NCBI GenBank assembly: GCA_944739405.2
Contig: OX123193.2
Span: forward strand, 14,062,519-14,126,518
From: Euclidia mi
Taxonomy: Eukaryota; Arthropoda; Insecta; Lepidoptera; Erebidae
Length of the DNA: 64,000 bases
Direction of reading: 5' to 3'
A program made the translations under genes and the position numbers. The notes beneath the pieces were generated by a model. That model was not told the DNA's origin. It did not search any database and saw nothing but the letters and a program-made list of their open reading frames with translations. Positions 22,721 through 34,456 of this stretch are shown piece by piece. Each line of letters starts with the position of its first letter. Position 1 is the stretch's first letter.

Positions 22721-22980
22721 GACTGCCTCCTTGGTCCAGTGGATAGCGTATGCGACTGCTGTTCGGAGGTCCCGGGTTCGATTCCTGGGTCAGGCAAAAG
22801 TGATACTGGGATTTACCAAATACTCAGTAGCAGCACGTAGTCTGGTTATGTGCCCGGTAACGGCAATAGGCTCGCCCCCTATTGCGTGGGATCTAAAAAT
22901 TCATGGTGAAATGTGGGTGTCATATGACACCTCTGCCTACCCCCACGAGGATACAGGCGAGAGCCTATAAAAATAATAAA
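22721..22980 (+). mobile_element. tRNA-derived SINE (family 1)
   Basis: A tRNA-like head with A box TGGTCCAGTGG and B box GGTTCGATTCC, followed by a body with CAGTAGCAGCACG, GCAATAGGCTCGCCCCCTATT and CTCTGCCTACCCC blocks and an A-rich end after CAGGCGAGAGCCTATAAA. The same family recurs at 35,554, 36,279, 38,661, 46,861 and 62,803. The head has lost clean cloverleaf pairing and is not called as a tRNA gene. Confidence 0.9.
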
Positions 22981-23384
22981 AACCATTATTCGAAAAGAAT
23001 AATCAACCAACCAAAAAAAAATACTGTTAATAGTTTTAAAATATGAACTTCGATAACTGTTCATCTAAAAAGCAAACAAATAAATACAATCGTAGCCTAA
23101 AAACCATTTGTAAATTATCGGACAAACAAAATATATTATATCTCTGATATGGGGCATAAGTTTTTTTGCCCAATTTCCTGCGTCAACCGCAGCCAAACAA
23201 TCCTTTCACAATTTTTTTCCTTTCGTAGTAGGTTTTGCTTCGATAATAAAATATTGGCGCTCTGCCAACTGACGATACGTTAAAGTTGCAAGCACTTCCA
23301 CACTTCGTGTCGATCTAGCATCTTAAAATATCTGTGTCAAGTTGGTAGTATAATATCTACGCGAGACCATTTTCTGAGACTTTA
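22981..23384. other. Spacer, no feature seen
   Basis: AT-rich sequence between a SINE and the next interspersed repeat; nothing recognisable. Confidence 0.5.
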
Positions 23385-23580
23385 TCTATATTAATGTAAT
23401 AAAGCTGAAGAGTTTGTTTGTATGTTTGTTTGTTTGGTTGAACGCACTAACCTCAAGAACTACTGGTACTAGCCTATTTATCAAGGCAGGCTATAAGCTA
23501 TATAGCATCACGCTATGAGCGATAGGTGCGGAGCAGTAGCTTTAAATAAAGCGAGTGTAACCGCGGGCTCAGCTAGTTAA
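23385..23580 (+). repeat. Interspersed repeat ending in ...CAGCTAGTT
   Basis: The block from AATAAAGCTGAAGAGTTTG through GGTTGAACGCACTAACCTCAAG to CGGGCTCAGCTAGTT resembles a repeat I associate with lepidopteran genomes (from memory, unverified). The CTAGT end would be compatible with a Helitron-like terminus, but no diagnostic hairpin was confirmed. Its last 54 bp also form the beginning of repeat units A and B. Confidence 0.45.
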
Positions 23581-25833
23581 TTATATTGCTGAACGGTAGA
23601 TTGCTTTCTATTAAATTATTTTTTTATTCGTAATACTGCTACAGAACGACAAAATTATTGACACGAATGAGCCTAGTATTGGCTTCGATCAAGAAGGAGA
23701 CGAAAACAACAAGTGTTAACTACTTATTGGCTGACGCAAGACATGAAAGTTGATTGAGGAAAAGTCTGATCGTTGATCTTTAACGAGATAAGTAAGGAGC
23801 TACCAACTGTCACTAAGAGTCTTCATCCTGATCTTATTATTTCCAATTCTATTGATGATCTAATTTGGAGCGCAATTTGAATAACTTTTCTTTTTCTCGT
23901 GTCTTTCGTTGATCCAGGCCTTCGTGATGATAAACGGTGAAATTGGATTTGGACATAGCGGTTTTCGATAAAAGAACATGACTTGCAATGAGCTAAGACA
24001 TCGTAGCCCTGATCCAGCGGGAGGAAAATAGACGGGAACAGGATGGTGGCTGGAGTCAGCTCCATCCACCATCGTGTCCCCGTCTATTTTCCTGTTACAA
24101 TGATTGGCCTTCTGACGTTCTAACTGGCAGAACTGCATATCGGTACAGTACATATTTCACTACATGAGACCTGAGCCGAATACGTAAGGCCTTAAGGCCA
24201 CCATTGAAATTAATTCATTAGCTTTTAGAAACACAATCGTATAAGTACATTGCCACGTGTATGTGCGAATGCTGTGTAGAACGCGACTGGCCGGCCGAGC
24301 AGCTCACTGTAAAATTCACATGTGAACTGAGTTGATTTGGCACTTCCAATAACTCTGGCAAAAGGTGTGCATGCCTTCTTACTTTATTTTGATATTCTGC
24401 AAAAGGGCAATACTATCCTTGTCGAGAAGAACCATTAATGTCGAAACCAGAAAAACTCTACTACTTACGGTCTATCTTACAAAATATCGGACGTCTACAG
24501 ATATGATTATCGGTTTTTCGATTTCATATATCTTTTGTTCAGGAATAAAACAGAGTTCAGCAGCAGTGAAAATAATATTGTAGTTTGACCCTTATAATTT
24601 TTATATCAACTGAAATCACTGTCATAAAAAATCCATCCAATGAGCCATCTCTTGGGATCAAATGGCTGGCCTACTTATTTTTTTATTTATCTGAGAGTGC
24701 CAGCATTGTACGAGGATCTAATTCATAGTCATGTGACGATAAGTCACAAATTACAGTGATGGCATACATTTTCCTCATTTATTAGCTCATTCATTAGCTC
24801 ATTTATTTTATTAAGATTAGAGCTAAAGGTATAAGCTAGAGGTTTTAAAACACACGAATCATGACATAATTACTAAATAAAGAAAAACAGCTTGTGGATA
24901 AAGCTTATATTCGTGTCGTGTAGGGATTGAACTTATAGCATTTGGTACGTGATAATAGCTACGGGATCACTTTACAATTTCAGATAATTATACTATTTTC
25001 CTAAACATATATTCGCCGCCGCACGTAACCACAAGCATCGTGACAGCTGATAGATCAAATTCAAAGATTGTGCCCCTGGGGCCCAATTCTGCTAAATAAA
25101 TATAGTTTCGATATCATGTCAGTGTCATACTTACGTCACAAAAAACATATTCTTCTAAATTATCTGATAATTGAACGAAGTTGTAACGAGATGGTAAATT
25201 GAAACAAGTGTCAAAATATGTGTCAGCGACGAATGGTTTATTTCAAATTATACAATAATGTCATTAGGTTATCAGTATACCGCTTCTGAGTCCATTCAAA
25301 ATATAATATCAATGTCATATAAAAATAAGAGAACTGCCCCTTATCGTTGTAGATCTTAGAGCACTCCGAGCTACCAATCAGCACTTGCACTAAGGACACC
25401 GCGCCAATGTCCGCAATGCTGTTTTACCTCTCGGGAATTTCTGTCCGGCATTAATATGTTCACGTCTAGTATATAGACTAAATGCCTACGATCATAAAAT
25501 AATGTTAAAATAATCGAATATAAAATAAAAGGCTCTTTCTTGTTACTGTTTATCGCATCTCCAAATAAATGAAATTATTCCACCTGCACTACATAACAAG
25601 CAGACACCATACATGCACACATCAGTAGTCATGACATAACAACGGAAAAATGTACGCCATCACTGTAATTTGTGACTTATCGTCACATGACTACGAATTA
25701 GATCCTCGTACAATGCTGGCACTCTCAGATAAATAAAAAAATAAGTAGGCCAGCCATTTGATCCCAAGAGATGGCTCATTGGATGGATTTTTTATGACAG
25801 TGATTTCAGTTGATATAAAAATTATAAGGGTCA
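23527..25833 (+). repeat. Fold-back repeat unit A
   Basis: A 2.3-kb non-coding unit, closely matched by unit B, which starts immediately at 25,834. It contains a 34-bp-arm palindrome (24,022-24,093) and ends in an inverted copy of its own internal segment: 24,583 to about 24,770 is repeated inverted at about 25,645-25,833, from TGACCCTTATAATTT to AAATTATAAGGGTCA. It holds no long frame. Short open frames spanning the palindrome are artefacts of its self-complementarity. It is probably a non-autonomous fold-back or long-TIR DNA element of unknown superfamily. Confidence 0.8.
24022..24093. repeat. 72-nt palindrome inside the fold-back unit
   Basis: Arms of 34 bp (24,022-24,055 and 24,060-24,093) differ at three positions and share AGGAAAATAGACGGG and GATGGTGG blocks. 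The same palindrome is present in unit B (about 26,332-26,403) and in the inverted arm (about 35,153-35,224). Confidence 0.85.
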
Positions 25834-27953
25834 AGGTGCGGAGCAGTAGCTCTAAATAAAGCGAGTGTAACCGCGGGCTCAGCTAGTTAATTATATTGCT
25901 GAACGGTAGATTGCTTTCTATTAAATTATTTTTTTATTCGTTATACTGCTACAGAACGACAAAATTATTTACACGAATGAGCCTAGTATTGGCTTCGATC
26001 AAGAAGGAGACGAAAACAACAAGTGTTAACTACTTATTGGCTGACGCAAGACATGAAAGTTGATTGAGGAAAAGTCTGATCGTTGATCTTCAACGAGATA
26101 AGTAAGGAGCTACCAACTGTCACTAAGAGTCTTCATCCTGATCTTATTATTTCCAATTCTATTGATGATCTAATTTGGAGCGCAATTTGAATAACTTTAC
26201 TTTTTCTCGTGTCTTTCGTTGATCCAGGTCTTCGTGATGATGAACGGTAAAATTGGATTTGGACATAGCGGTTTTCGATAAAAGAACATGACTTGCAATG
26301 AGCTAAGACATCGTAGCCCTGATCCAGCGGGAGGAAAATAGACGGGAACAGGATGGTGACTGGAGTCAGCTCCATCCACCATCGTGTCCCCGTCTATTTT
26401 CCTGTTACAGTGATTGGCCTTCTGACGTTCTAACTGGCAGAACTGCATATCGGTATAGTACATATTTCACTACATGAGACCTGAGCCGAATACGTAAGGC
26501 CATAAGGCCACCATTGAAATTAATTCATTAGCTTTTAGAAACACAATCGTATAAGTACATTGCCACGTGTATGTGCGAATGCTGTGTAGAACGCGACTGG
26601 CCGGCCGAGCAGCTCACTGTAAAATTCACATGTGAACTGAGTTGATTTGGCACTTCCAATAACTCTGGCAAAAGGTGTGCATGCCTTCTTACTTTATTTT
26701 GATATTCTGCAAAAGGGCAATACTATCCTTGTCGAGAAGAACCATTAATGTCGAAACCAGAAAAACTCTACTACTTACGGTAATAATCTTACAAAATATC
26801 GGACGTCTACAGATATGATTATCGGTTTTTCGATTTCATATATCTTTTGTTCAGGAATAAAACAGAGTTCAGCAGCAGTGAAAATAATATTGTAGTTTGA
26901 CCCATATAATTTTTATATCAACTGAAATCACTGTCATAAAAAATCCATCCAATGAGCCATCTCTTGGGATCAAATGGCTGGCCTACTTATTTTTTTATTT
27001 ATCTGAGAGTGCCAGCATTGTACGAGGATCTAATTCATAGTCATGTGACGATAAGTCACAAATTACAGTGATGGCATACATTTTCCTCATTTATTAGCTC
27101 ATTCATTAGCTCATTTATTTTATTAAGATTAGAGCTAGAGGTATAAGCTAGAGGTTTTAAAACACACGAATCATGACATGATTACTAAATAAAGAAAAAC
27201 AGCTTGTGGATAAAGCTTATATTCGTGTCGTGTAGCGATTGAACTTATAGCATATGGTACGTGATAATAGCTACGGGATCACTTTACAATTTCAGATAAT
27301 TATACTATTTTCCTAAACATATATTCGCCGCCGCACGTAATGACAAGCATCGTGACAGCTGATAGATCAAATTCAAAGATTGTGCCCCTGGGGCCCAATT
27401 CTGCTAAATAAATATAGTTTCGATATCATGTCAGTGTCATACTTACGTCACAAAAAACATATTCTTCTAAATTATCTGATAATTGAACGAAGTTGTAACG
27501 AGATCGTAAATTGAAACAAGTGTCAAAATATGTGTCAGCGACGAATGGTTAATTTCAAATTATACAATAATGTCATTAGGTTATCAGTATACCGCTTCTT
27601 AGTCCATTCAAAATATAATATCAATGTCATATAAAAATAGGAGAACTGGCCCTTATCGTTGTAGATCTTAGAGCACTCCGAGCTGTCAATCAATCAGCAC
27701 TTGCACTAAGGACACCGCGCCAATGTCCGCAATGCTGTTTTACCTCTCGGGAATTTCTGTCCGGCATTAATATGTTCACGTCTAGTATATAGACTAAATG
27801 CCTACGATCATAAAATAATGTTAAAATAATCGAATATAAAATAAAAGGCTCTTTCTTGTTACTGTTTATCGCATCTCTAAATAAATGAAATTATTCCACC
27901 TGCACTACATAACAAGCAGACACCATACATGCACACATCAGTAGTCATGACAT
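25834..27953 (+). repeat. Fold-back repeat unit B, left part
   Basis: A near-identical tandem copy of unit A (differences by eye are about 1-2%), running to GACAT at 27,953. There the minus-strand Ty3/gypsy element is inserted; unit B resumes at 34,457. The intact junction in unit A (CATGACATAACAACGG near 25,630-25,650) serves as the empty site. Confidence 0.85.
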
Positions 27954-28683
27954 TGTAACGGGTTCTGGTAGTAAAACGCAGTAGAGGATCTAGATGCGTT
28001 TATTTGCCGAGTATTGTCTCACTTCCCTTGCCACGAGTATGACTTACCAACAACACGACACTGGCCTGAACACTAAGGGCTGCAGTCTCCCACGCTGTTC
28101 CCTCCGGTAGTGTGTAGGCAGGCTGCTCGAGGGCTGCGCGTAGCGGTACAGGCCCTCGCTGACGTTGGCTCAGCTGGCAGACGCCGGCGGTGTGTGTACG
28201 ATGAGCAGGGCAGGCCAGACTCTTCGGCAGAAGTGACGCCGAAGGCGATGCAGGAAGTGTAGCGGTCTAGGAGCGTAGCCGAAGTCTTAAGGTGAACCTG
28301 GAATCTGAAGGAAAGCAGCATTAGGAGAGCCACAACCAATAGAGTCAGGCAGGCGGCGTCAGCCGGCCTCAGCCAGCAGGTAGAGAGATGGGCAGTACGC
28401 TAACGCAGTAAATGTAGTGCTTACCCGTAGCTGGAAGCAGGATACACGTAAATACGACGTAGGGTCAGTAGGTACGCTTAGTTATAGTAGAAGCGACGTT
28501 AGAGTAGCGGTGCCGGCCTCTCTGTCGGCCCCTTTATATACCGGGCCCTCCATCAGGCTGAGAGTCCGTTTATATGACCATATTTGGTCAGGCTTTGCGA
28601 GTGCGGACGATGGCTTTCTCTGATTGGCCGAGCGTATGGGCGGTACTGTGACGCAACGCGGTAAGTACCGGACATACGTTACA
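27954..28683 (-). repeat. 3' LTR of the minus-strand Ty3/gypsy element
   Basis: 730 bp bounded by TGTAACG and CGTTACA. On the coding strand it is preceded by a GGCGGGCGG-type purine-rich tract (plus-strand 28,684-28,695), a candidate polypurine tract. Short open frames inside the LTR occur identically in both copies and are not called as genes. Confidence 0.93.
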
Positions 28684-28829
28684 ATACCGCCCGCCTTAGG
28701 AGAGGATTTTACATGGCTAACAAGGAAAATCCGACTAGCTGCGTTAGGTCTATGAGTCCGCTACTGTCCAAGCTAAGACGGCATAAAGAGAGAAGGAAGG
28801 GAAAGTCTTCTACGGTTTGTAACAAATAG

Positions 28830-31800
28830 TTAGGCACCATAGTGTATAAGTTTTAGGTCCTTAATGTGCCAAAACCCAATAGAATTTCCAGACGCGTCCG
28901 ACAACTCGTAAACGAGAGGCGACTTTTTATAAATCACTGTGCACTTCACGAATTTAGGGGCTAGTTTCTTACAGAAGGACTTATCCTTGTCGCTCTGATA
29001 AAAAGTCCTTTTCCACACAGTGTCTCCCACATTAAACTCAGCTGGTTTACGGCGTAAATTATACGTTTGGGAATTCCTAGCATGAGCTTGAATGAGGAGT
29101 GCCTGAACTTTGTCAAATATGCCTGATAAGTGACCTATGTTTTCTGCGTAATCGTCCCTAGGTATGTATACTATATCATCAGCGTCTGTGTCGACATAGT
29201 GTGAGCCGCATGGAACTAGTTCACGTCCATAGACTAAAAAACTAGGTGTATAGCCCGTGACCTCATTAACTGCAGTATTTAATGCAAACTGCACCTTAGG
29301 TACGAGAGTGTCCCATAATCTCTGGTCATTTCCTACAAACGCCGCTAAGGTAGAACCAATGGTTTTATTATAGCGTTCGACCGTATTGACATGTGGGGAA
29401 TATTTAGGAGTATAATGAAGATTAGGGATTTTGTACTTGCGCAACATAGCTTTTAAAGTAGCACTGACAAACTGTTTACCATTGTCCAATATAATTGTAG
29501 ATGGTATACCATGAACTAAAAATATTTTTTCTTCCAAAATATTAGTTATTATTTCAGCAGTTGCGCGCCTGATAGGAAAAAGTAGACAGTATTTACTAAA
29601 ACAACAAGTTACTACGAAGATGTAGGCGTTTTGTTTTCTTGTGACGGGTAGTGGCCCCACCAAATCTACACTAATGGTTTGGAAGGGTCGTGAACACACT
29701 TTGGGTCGTCCCATGGTTCCTAATGGTGCGTGGTTCTGATGTTTGTGCGCGATACAAGTGTCGCAAGAATTTATGAACTTAACTACGTTATCGCGCATTT
29801 TGGGCCAATAATAACGCAGTGCTAAGCGCTTGTAAGTTTTAAATATACCGAAATGCCCCGAAGTGGGTTCGGCATGGTTCTCTAATATGGCATTATTTCG
29901 ATCAGAAGAAGGTAGTACTTCTTTCCATTCGAACTCCTTACGTAGCATACACCTAGATTTAATCAAACGATATAATTTATTATTTTTAATAGAATAGTCT
30001 GGATAGTCATTAGGCGAATATAAACAACCATTGTAGGTGGCTGAGTACCATTGATCAGTGTTAACATTAGGGTCATTCACGTTATTATTATTCGCGTTAA
30101 TTATATTTACAGGTAGGGATCGTGATAACGCATTGGCTATAATATTATCCGCACCGCGCCGATGCTTTATTTCGAAGTTGAAGGCTGACAGACGAACCGA
30201 CCACCGAGCTAATCTACCAGTCGGGTTGCTCAAGTTTAGGAACCATTTCAGTGCGGAATGGTCAGTATACACAACAAACTTTAACCCGTTATCTAAATAA
30301 CAGCGCCAATATTCGAGGGCTGTTAGAACTGCTAATGTCTCCCGTTCTGTTATACTGTAGTTTTGTTCCTGTGCATTTAGTGACCTACTCATGTAAGCGA
30401 TAGGTAGTTCCACGCCATCTATTTCTTGTGTAAGTAACCCACCGATGCCGCTCGCACTCGCATCTGTGTGAACTTGAAAAGGTTTCTCGTAATCGGGACA
30501 CGATAATATTGGTGCGGAGCTTAACAATTGTTTTAGTTTACAAAACGAGTCATCAGCTTCCACCGACCACTAAAATGGTGCGGCTTTCTTACCGGTAGAA
30601 GTAAGTTTGTTCAAGGGACCGGCAATAGTACTAAAATTAGGTATAAATCGCCGATACCATGATGCAATGCCTAAGAACCTTTTGACTTCTTTTTTATTCT
30701 TAGGCGTAGCATATTGAAGAATGGCTTCCACCTTACATGGGTCTACTTGTAATCCTTTAGAGTTTACTACGTAGCCCAAGTACTTCAATTCATCACGGAA
30801 GAATTTAGATTTTTCTAAATTTATTGTAAGGTTCGCCGATTTTAATTTTTCGTATACTTTATTTAATAGTGACACATGAGCATTAAAAGATGGCGATATA
30901 AGCACGATATCATCTAAAAAAACGAATACAGAGTTTTCGAACTCAGGACTGTTCGTAAACAAGTGATCCACCAAACGCTGTTGTGTCGCAGGCGCATTCG
31001 TTAAACCAAACGGCATAGTCACAAATCTAAATGTTCCTCTAGTAGGCACATAGAACGCAGTCTTATCACGATCACATTCGCGAAGAGGCGTCTGCCAAAA
31101 GGACTTAGATAAGTCTATACTACTTAGATATCTAGCGTTCCTAAGGTTGTCTAAAATTTCGGATACGTAAGGTAGTTTGTACGCGTCTTTTTTAGTAATA
31201 GAATTAAGTTTCCGACTATCTAAACAAAACCTTAGTTTTCCGTCCTTCTTAGGCGTTAGTAAAATCGGTGACGACCACGGACTTTCGCATTTTCCTACCA
31301 CTCCCAATGCAAGCATTTCGTCTAATTCGTCAATAATTATTTTTAATTTCGCCGGCGGTAACCTATAATATCTTTGGCGTATCGGCGCAGAATCGCCAGT
31401 GTCTATTGCATGTTCTATTAAGTGAGTTCGTCCTAAACCGGTTTTTTCAGTAGAAATCGACTCGTATTGCTTTATAATTAACTTAGCCGTTCTCTGTTGT
31501 GACTCACTCAACTCACTAAAAGATTGCAATACGTTCGTGTTACTTAGCTTATTTTCACCTAACACACTACACGGCAATGTTTTAGACATGCATACGGATG
31601 CGATATGGTTAGGCAGTAATTTAAATAGTTTCCAGAAATCGATGCCTAAAATTAAATTACTTGTAACTTCTGGAATAATGTAAGCTTTCAATAAGTGGGT
31701 TTGATTATTAAAAGTAGTGGGTAAGTTGATAAAACCGCGCGGCAACAATATATTGCCACCCGCGGACCGAATGGAATTAGTGTTGTGACACTGCTGCATT

Positions 31801-32087
31801 TCTAACCCGGTTTTAGTAATTACCTCCAGATGGGAGTTGTTACCTAGAATTGTAATGGCTGAACCGGAATCGAGCAATCCACAAATAGGTAAACTGTTAA
31901 TCGTTACGTTAACATAGGGCCGTAGGTCATTTTTAGGTTTATTATCCAGGATCGAGGCGACGGAATAACTAGAGAAATACACTTTTAGAGTGTTTAGCCA
32001 ATTTCTCCAATCATCTTTGTCAAAATTGGTTGAATAGGTTGTAGAACCTAATTTAGATTTTGACACGCCCCGACCCTGACCAACTAG
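28830..32087 (-). pseudogene. pol: pol of the minus-strand Ty3/gypsy element
   Basis: Pol is in the -1 frame after gag. Domains in order: protease with LLDSGSAITILG near 31,870; RT with YRLPPAKL and a FLDD catalytic box (VFVFLDDIVLIS) near 30,910; RNase H with HTDASASGIGG near 30,465 and YTDHSALKWFL; integrase with an HHCC region (GHFG ... CDTC) and a D,D,E core (ISVDLVGPLP, IILDNGKQF, NTVERYNK), ending at TAA near 28,830. An in-frame TAG at 30,570-30,572 splits it between RT and RNase H at a position where a Trp is usual (P-F-x-W). All other catalytic motifs look intact. Confidence 0.92.
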
Positions 32088-33424
32088 TTTTTTGGTTTCG
32101 TCGATTTACAGTTCGGGCAGTTAGTGAATGTCACATCCCTACAGCCGCACTTGAAGCAAATTGCGAAGCGATCGCGTTTGCATTCATTCAAACTGTGATC
32201 ATTGATTTGGCAGCGCGGGCAGTACTTGGACGTGACTAGAGCGACAGAGCTAGGTTTAGACTTAGGTTTGCTGGGTTCGTTGTTCACAGTGTATTCGGAC
32301 GTACCCTCTATAGTAGCAACGGGATAATTATTGTAGGAATTATTACGCGCTCGGTTATTAGGTTTGTGACTGTAAGCTAGGTCTGGTGCCAACGTGTCGT
32401 TATTATAATACGGTTCGCGGAATTGAGAGTTCAAACATTTCATCCGTTCGTAGTTTAAACATAACGTCTGCAGTGTTGCTATACTGTCTATTGAAGATAT
32501 TGACGGAGCTAGCACTAGTGAGTAGCATGGACGTATGTTATGCAATAGGATGTCTAACTTTTCGCGTTCGGACAATCGCTTTGACGGAGACAGCCTAGCG
32601 AACAGCTGATTCATTATCGAGAGATAAATAATTATAGTTTCGGTAGCACCTTGAGTACGTCAGCGGATTTCATTTAATAACCGGTAGTCATAATCGTACG
32701 GTGTGAAATCGTCTATTAATTTAGTGGTGAGTTCTTCCCATGTAGTGAAATATTCTTTTAGGCCGCGGTACCAGTGAAGTGCGTTACCGGTGAAAATTTC
32801 GGAGGCATATGATAAAATTTTAGTGGAAGGTAGATTACGCGCGGTTTGGAATTCGGTTACGCGTTGTAGGAACGCTCGGACGCATCCCGTACCGTCGTAT
32901 TTTAGCTTAGACAGTTCGCTAACTCTCAAATGCTCGCAATGCAATACTGGGGCTAACCCTGCCTGCGTCGAGGTAGACGGCGCAGGTTGGACCTCTGCTA
33001 CAGCATCAGCTGAGCGAACAGCTGATTGCTCAATGGCGGACAGCTCCGCCGAGAGCTTGTCGAACCGGCTGCACAATTCGGTAATCCGTTTTGAAAACGC
33101 CGTAGGACGTTCCATCCTACGGAGTCTATGGTATAAGTGGTTGTGCAGTGCGGTACACCTCTTAGCTAGGTTCGCGTCGTAAGAGGCAGATAACGAATTT
33201 AGTCGCTTGGCCAGCTCAGAGACGGCCTCGCTAGCGCCCTCGAAGTCCACCGCTATGGCTAGACCCGACTCCAAAATGTCATCATTTGGAATGGCTTCCA
33301 GTAATTTAGGGAGCTGCTTCCGCAGACCTAGGACAGAAGTAGCCGGCTCCTCACCTCTAATCGCGACCTCGTAAGCTAACTCGTTCTTGTTTAGCAGGAA
33401 GTATTTTATGGGGTGTGAGCCCAT
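32084..33424 (-). pseudogene. gag: gag of the minus-strand Ty3/gypsy element
   Basis: The Gag frame starts at ATG 33,422-33,424 (MGSHPIKYF) and ends at TAG 32,084-32,086. The N-terminal half contains a helical capsid-like region with ALHWYRGLKEYFTTWEEL. The C-terminus carries one good zinc knuckle, CPRCQINDHSLNEC (CX2CX4HX4C), and a second whose His position is Val (CFKCGCRDVTFTNC). An in-frame TGA at 32,660-32,662 interrupts it, compatible with a C-to-T change in a CGA codon. The slippery heptamer overlaps the last two sense codons. Confidence 0.88.
32087..32093 (-). promoter_or_regulatory. -1 frameshift slippery heptamer A AAA AAC
   Basis: On the minus strand the gag end reads CCA AAA AAC TAG, so A AAA AAC fits X XXY YYZ and is a well-known efficient retroviral slippery site. 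A -1 slip enters the pol frame exactly and bypasses the adjacent TAG. Pol needs no start codon of its own. Confidence 0.85.
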
Positions 33425-33726
33425 GGTGTATGAATAACCGCGTAAGTATACACTACACACTACACTTAGTGCGCAAGCGTTCCGCCCTTACAAATGGCCT
33501 ACTTTACGATTAGGCGTAAAAGTTCGACCGTTAGGACTAATTAGAAAAACGTTGGATTCAAATTTGCGAACTAGTACGTAGTAGGTAGTTACACTAAAAG
33601 GTAGGCAATTAGTACAACAATACGTACCGGTTCGCTGTAGCCGCACCTGCTCGCTTACAATGATGGAGACCTGCTAGATGAGAACTCGAGCACGGAAAGC
33701 GAGACAATAACCCACGTAGGCGTCAC

Positions 33727-34456
33727 TGTAACGGGTTCTGGTAGTAAAACGCAGTAGAGGATCTAGATGCGTTTAATTGCCGAGTATTGTCTCACTTCCC
33801 TTGCCACGAGTATGACCGACCAACAACACGACACTGGCCTGAACACTAAGGGCTGCAGTCTCCCACGCTGTTCCCTCCGGTAGTGTGTAGGCAGGCTGCT
33901 CGAAGGCTGCGCGTAGCGGTACAGGTCCTCGCTGACGTTGGCTCAGCTGGCAGACGCCGGCGGTGTGTGTACGATGAGCAGGGCAGGCCAGACTCTTCGG
34001 CAGAAGTGACGCCGAAGGCGATGCAGGAAGTGTAGCGGTCTAGGAGCGTAGCCGAAGTCTTAAGGTGAACCTGGAACCTGAAGGAAAGCAGCATTAGGAG
34101 AGCCACAACCAATAGAGTCAGGCAGGCGGCGTCAGCCGGCCTCAGCCAGCAGGTAGAGAGATGGGAAGTACGCTAACGCAGTAAATGTAGTGCTTACCCG
34201 TAGCTGGAAGCAGGATACACGTAAATACGACGTAGGGTCAGTAGGTACGCTTAGTTATAGTAGAAGCGACGTTAGAGTAGCGGTGCCGGCCTCTCTGTCG
34301 GCCCCTTTATATACCGGGCCCTCCATCAGGCTGAGAGTCCGTTTATATGACCATATTTGGTCAGGCTTTGCGAGTGCGGACGATGGCTTTCTCTGATTGG
34401 CCGAGCGTATGGGCGGTACTGTGACGCAACGCGGTAAGTACCGGACATACGTTACA
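33727..34456 (-). repeat. 5' LTR of the minus-strand Ty3/gypsy element
   Basis: A 730-bp direct repeat of 27,954-28,683. It contains a TATA box and so carries the promoter of this element. Confidence 0.93.
34304..34313 (-). promoter_or_regulatory. TATA box in the 5' LTR
   Basis: TATATAAAGG on the minus strand, in a GC-rich context (plus strand GGCCCCTTTATATACCGGG). It is conserved in the other LTR. Transcription would start about 25-35 bp downstream, near 34,275. Confidence 0.65.

Larger units (their letters stand above)
27954..34456 (-). mobile_element. Ty3/gypsy LTR retrotransposon without env
   Basis: A 6,503-bp element with two 730-bp LTRs (27,954-28,683 and 33,727-34,456), each starting TGTAACG and ending CGTTACA. 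ACAT target duplications lie at 27,950-27,953 and 34,457-34,460. The LTRs differ at about seven positions (about 1%), indicating a young insertion into unit B. Gag and Pol are encoded on the minus strand, with one in-frame stop in each. No clear tRNA primer site was recognised after the 5' LTR. Confidence 0.95.

Noticed and set aside
22721..22796. Possible tRNA genes at the SINE heads (also 35,554, 38,898, 46,861 and 63,053)
   Set aside because: A and B boxes are present, but the arms do not pair as a functional cloverleaf and each is followed by a SINE body.
23823..24153. Short minus-strand frames in units A and B, and plus-strand counterparts near 35,091-35,421
   Set aside because: They span the 72-nt palindrome and recur only because the repeat is copied; the frame is not conserved at its ends and no domain is seen.
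28073..28623. 88- and 68-codon frames inside the 730-bp LTRs (also 33,846-34,396)
   Set aside because: Identical in both LTRs because the LTRs are identical; no recognisable protein, and the LTR is regulatory.
32790..33182. Plus-strand 130-codon frame opposite gag
   Set aside because: Antisense of the Gag frame, which has recognisable capsid-like sequence; no independent support.
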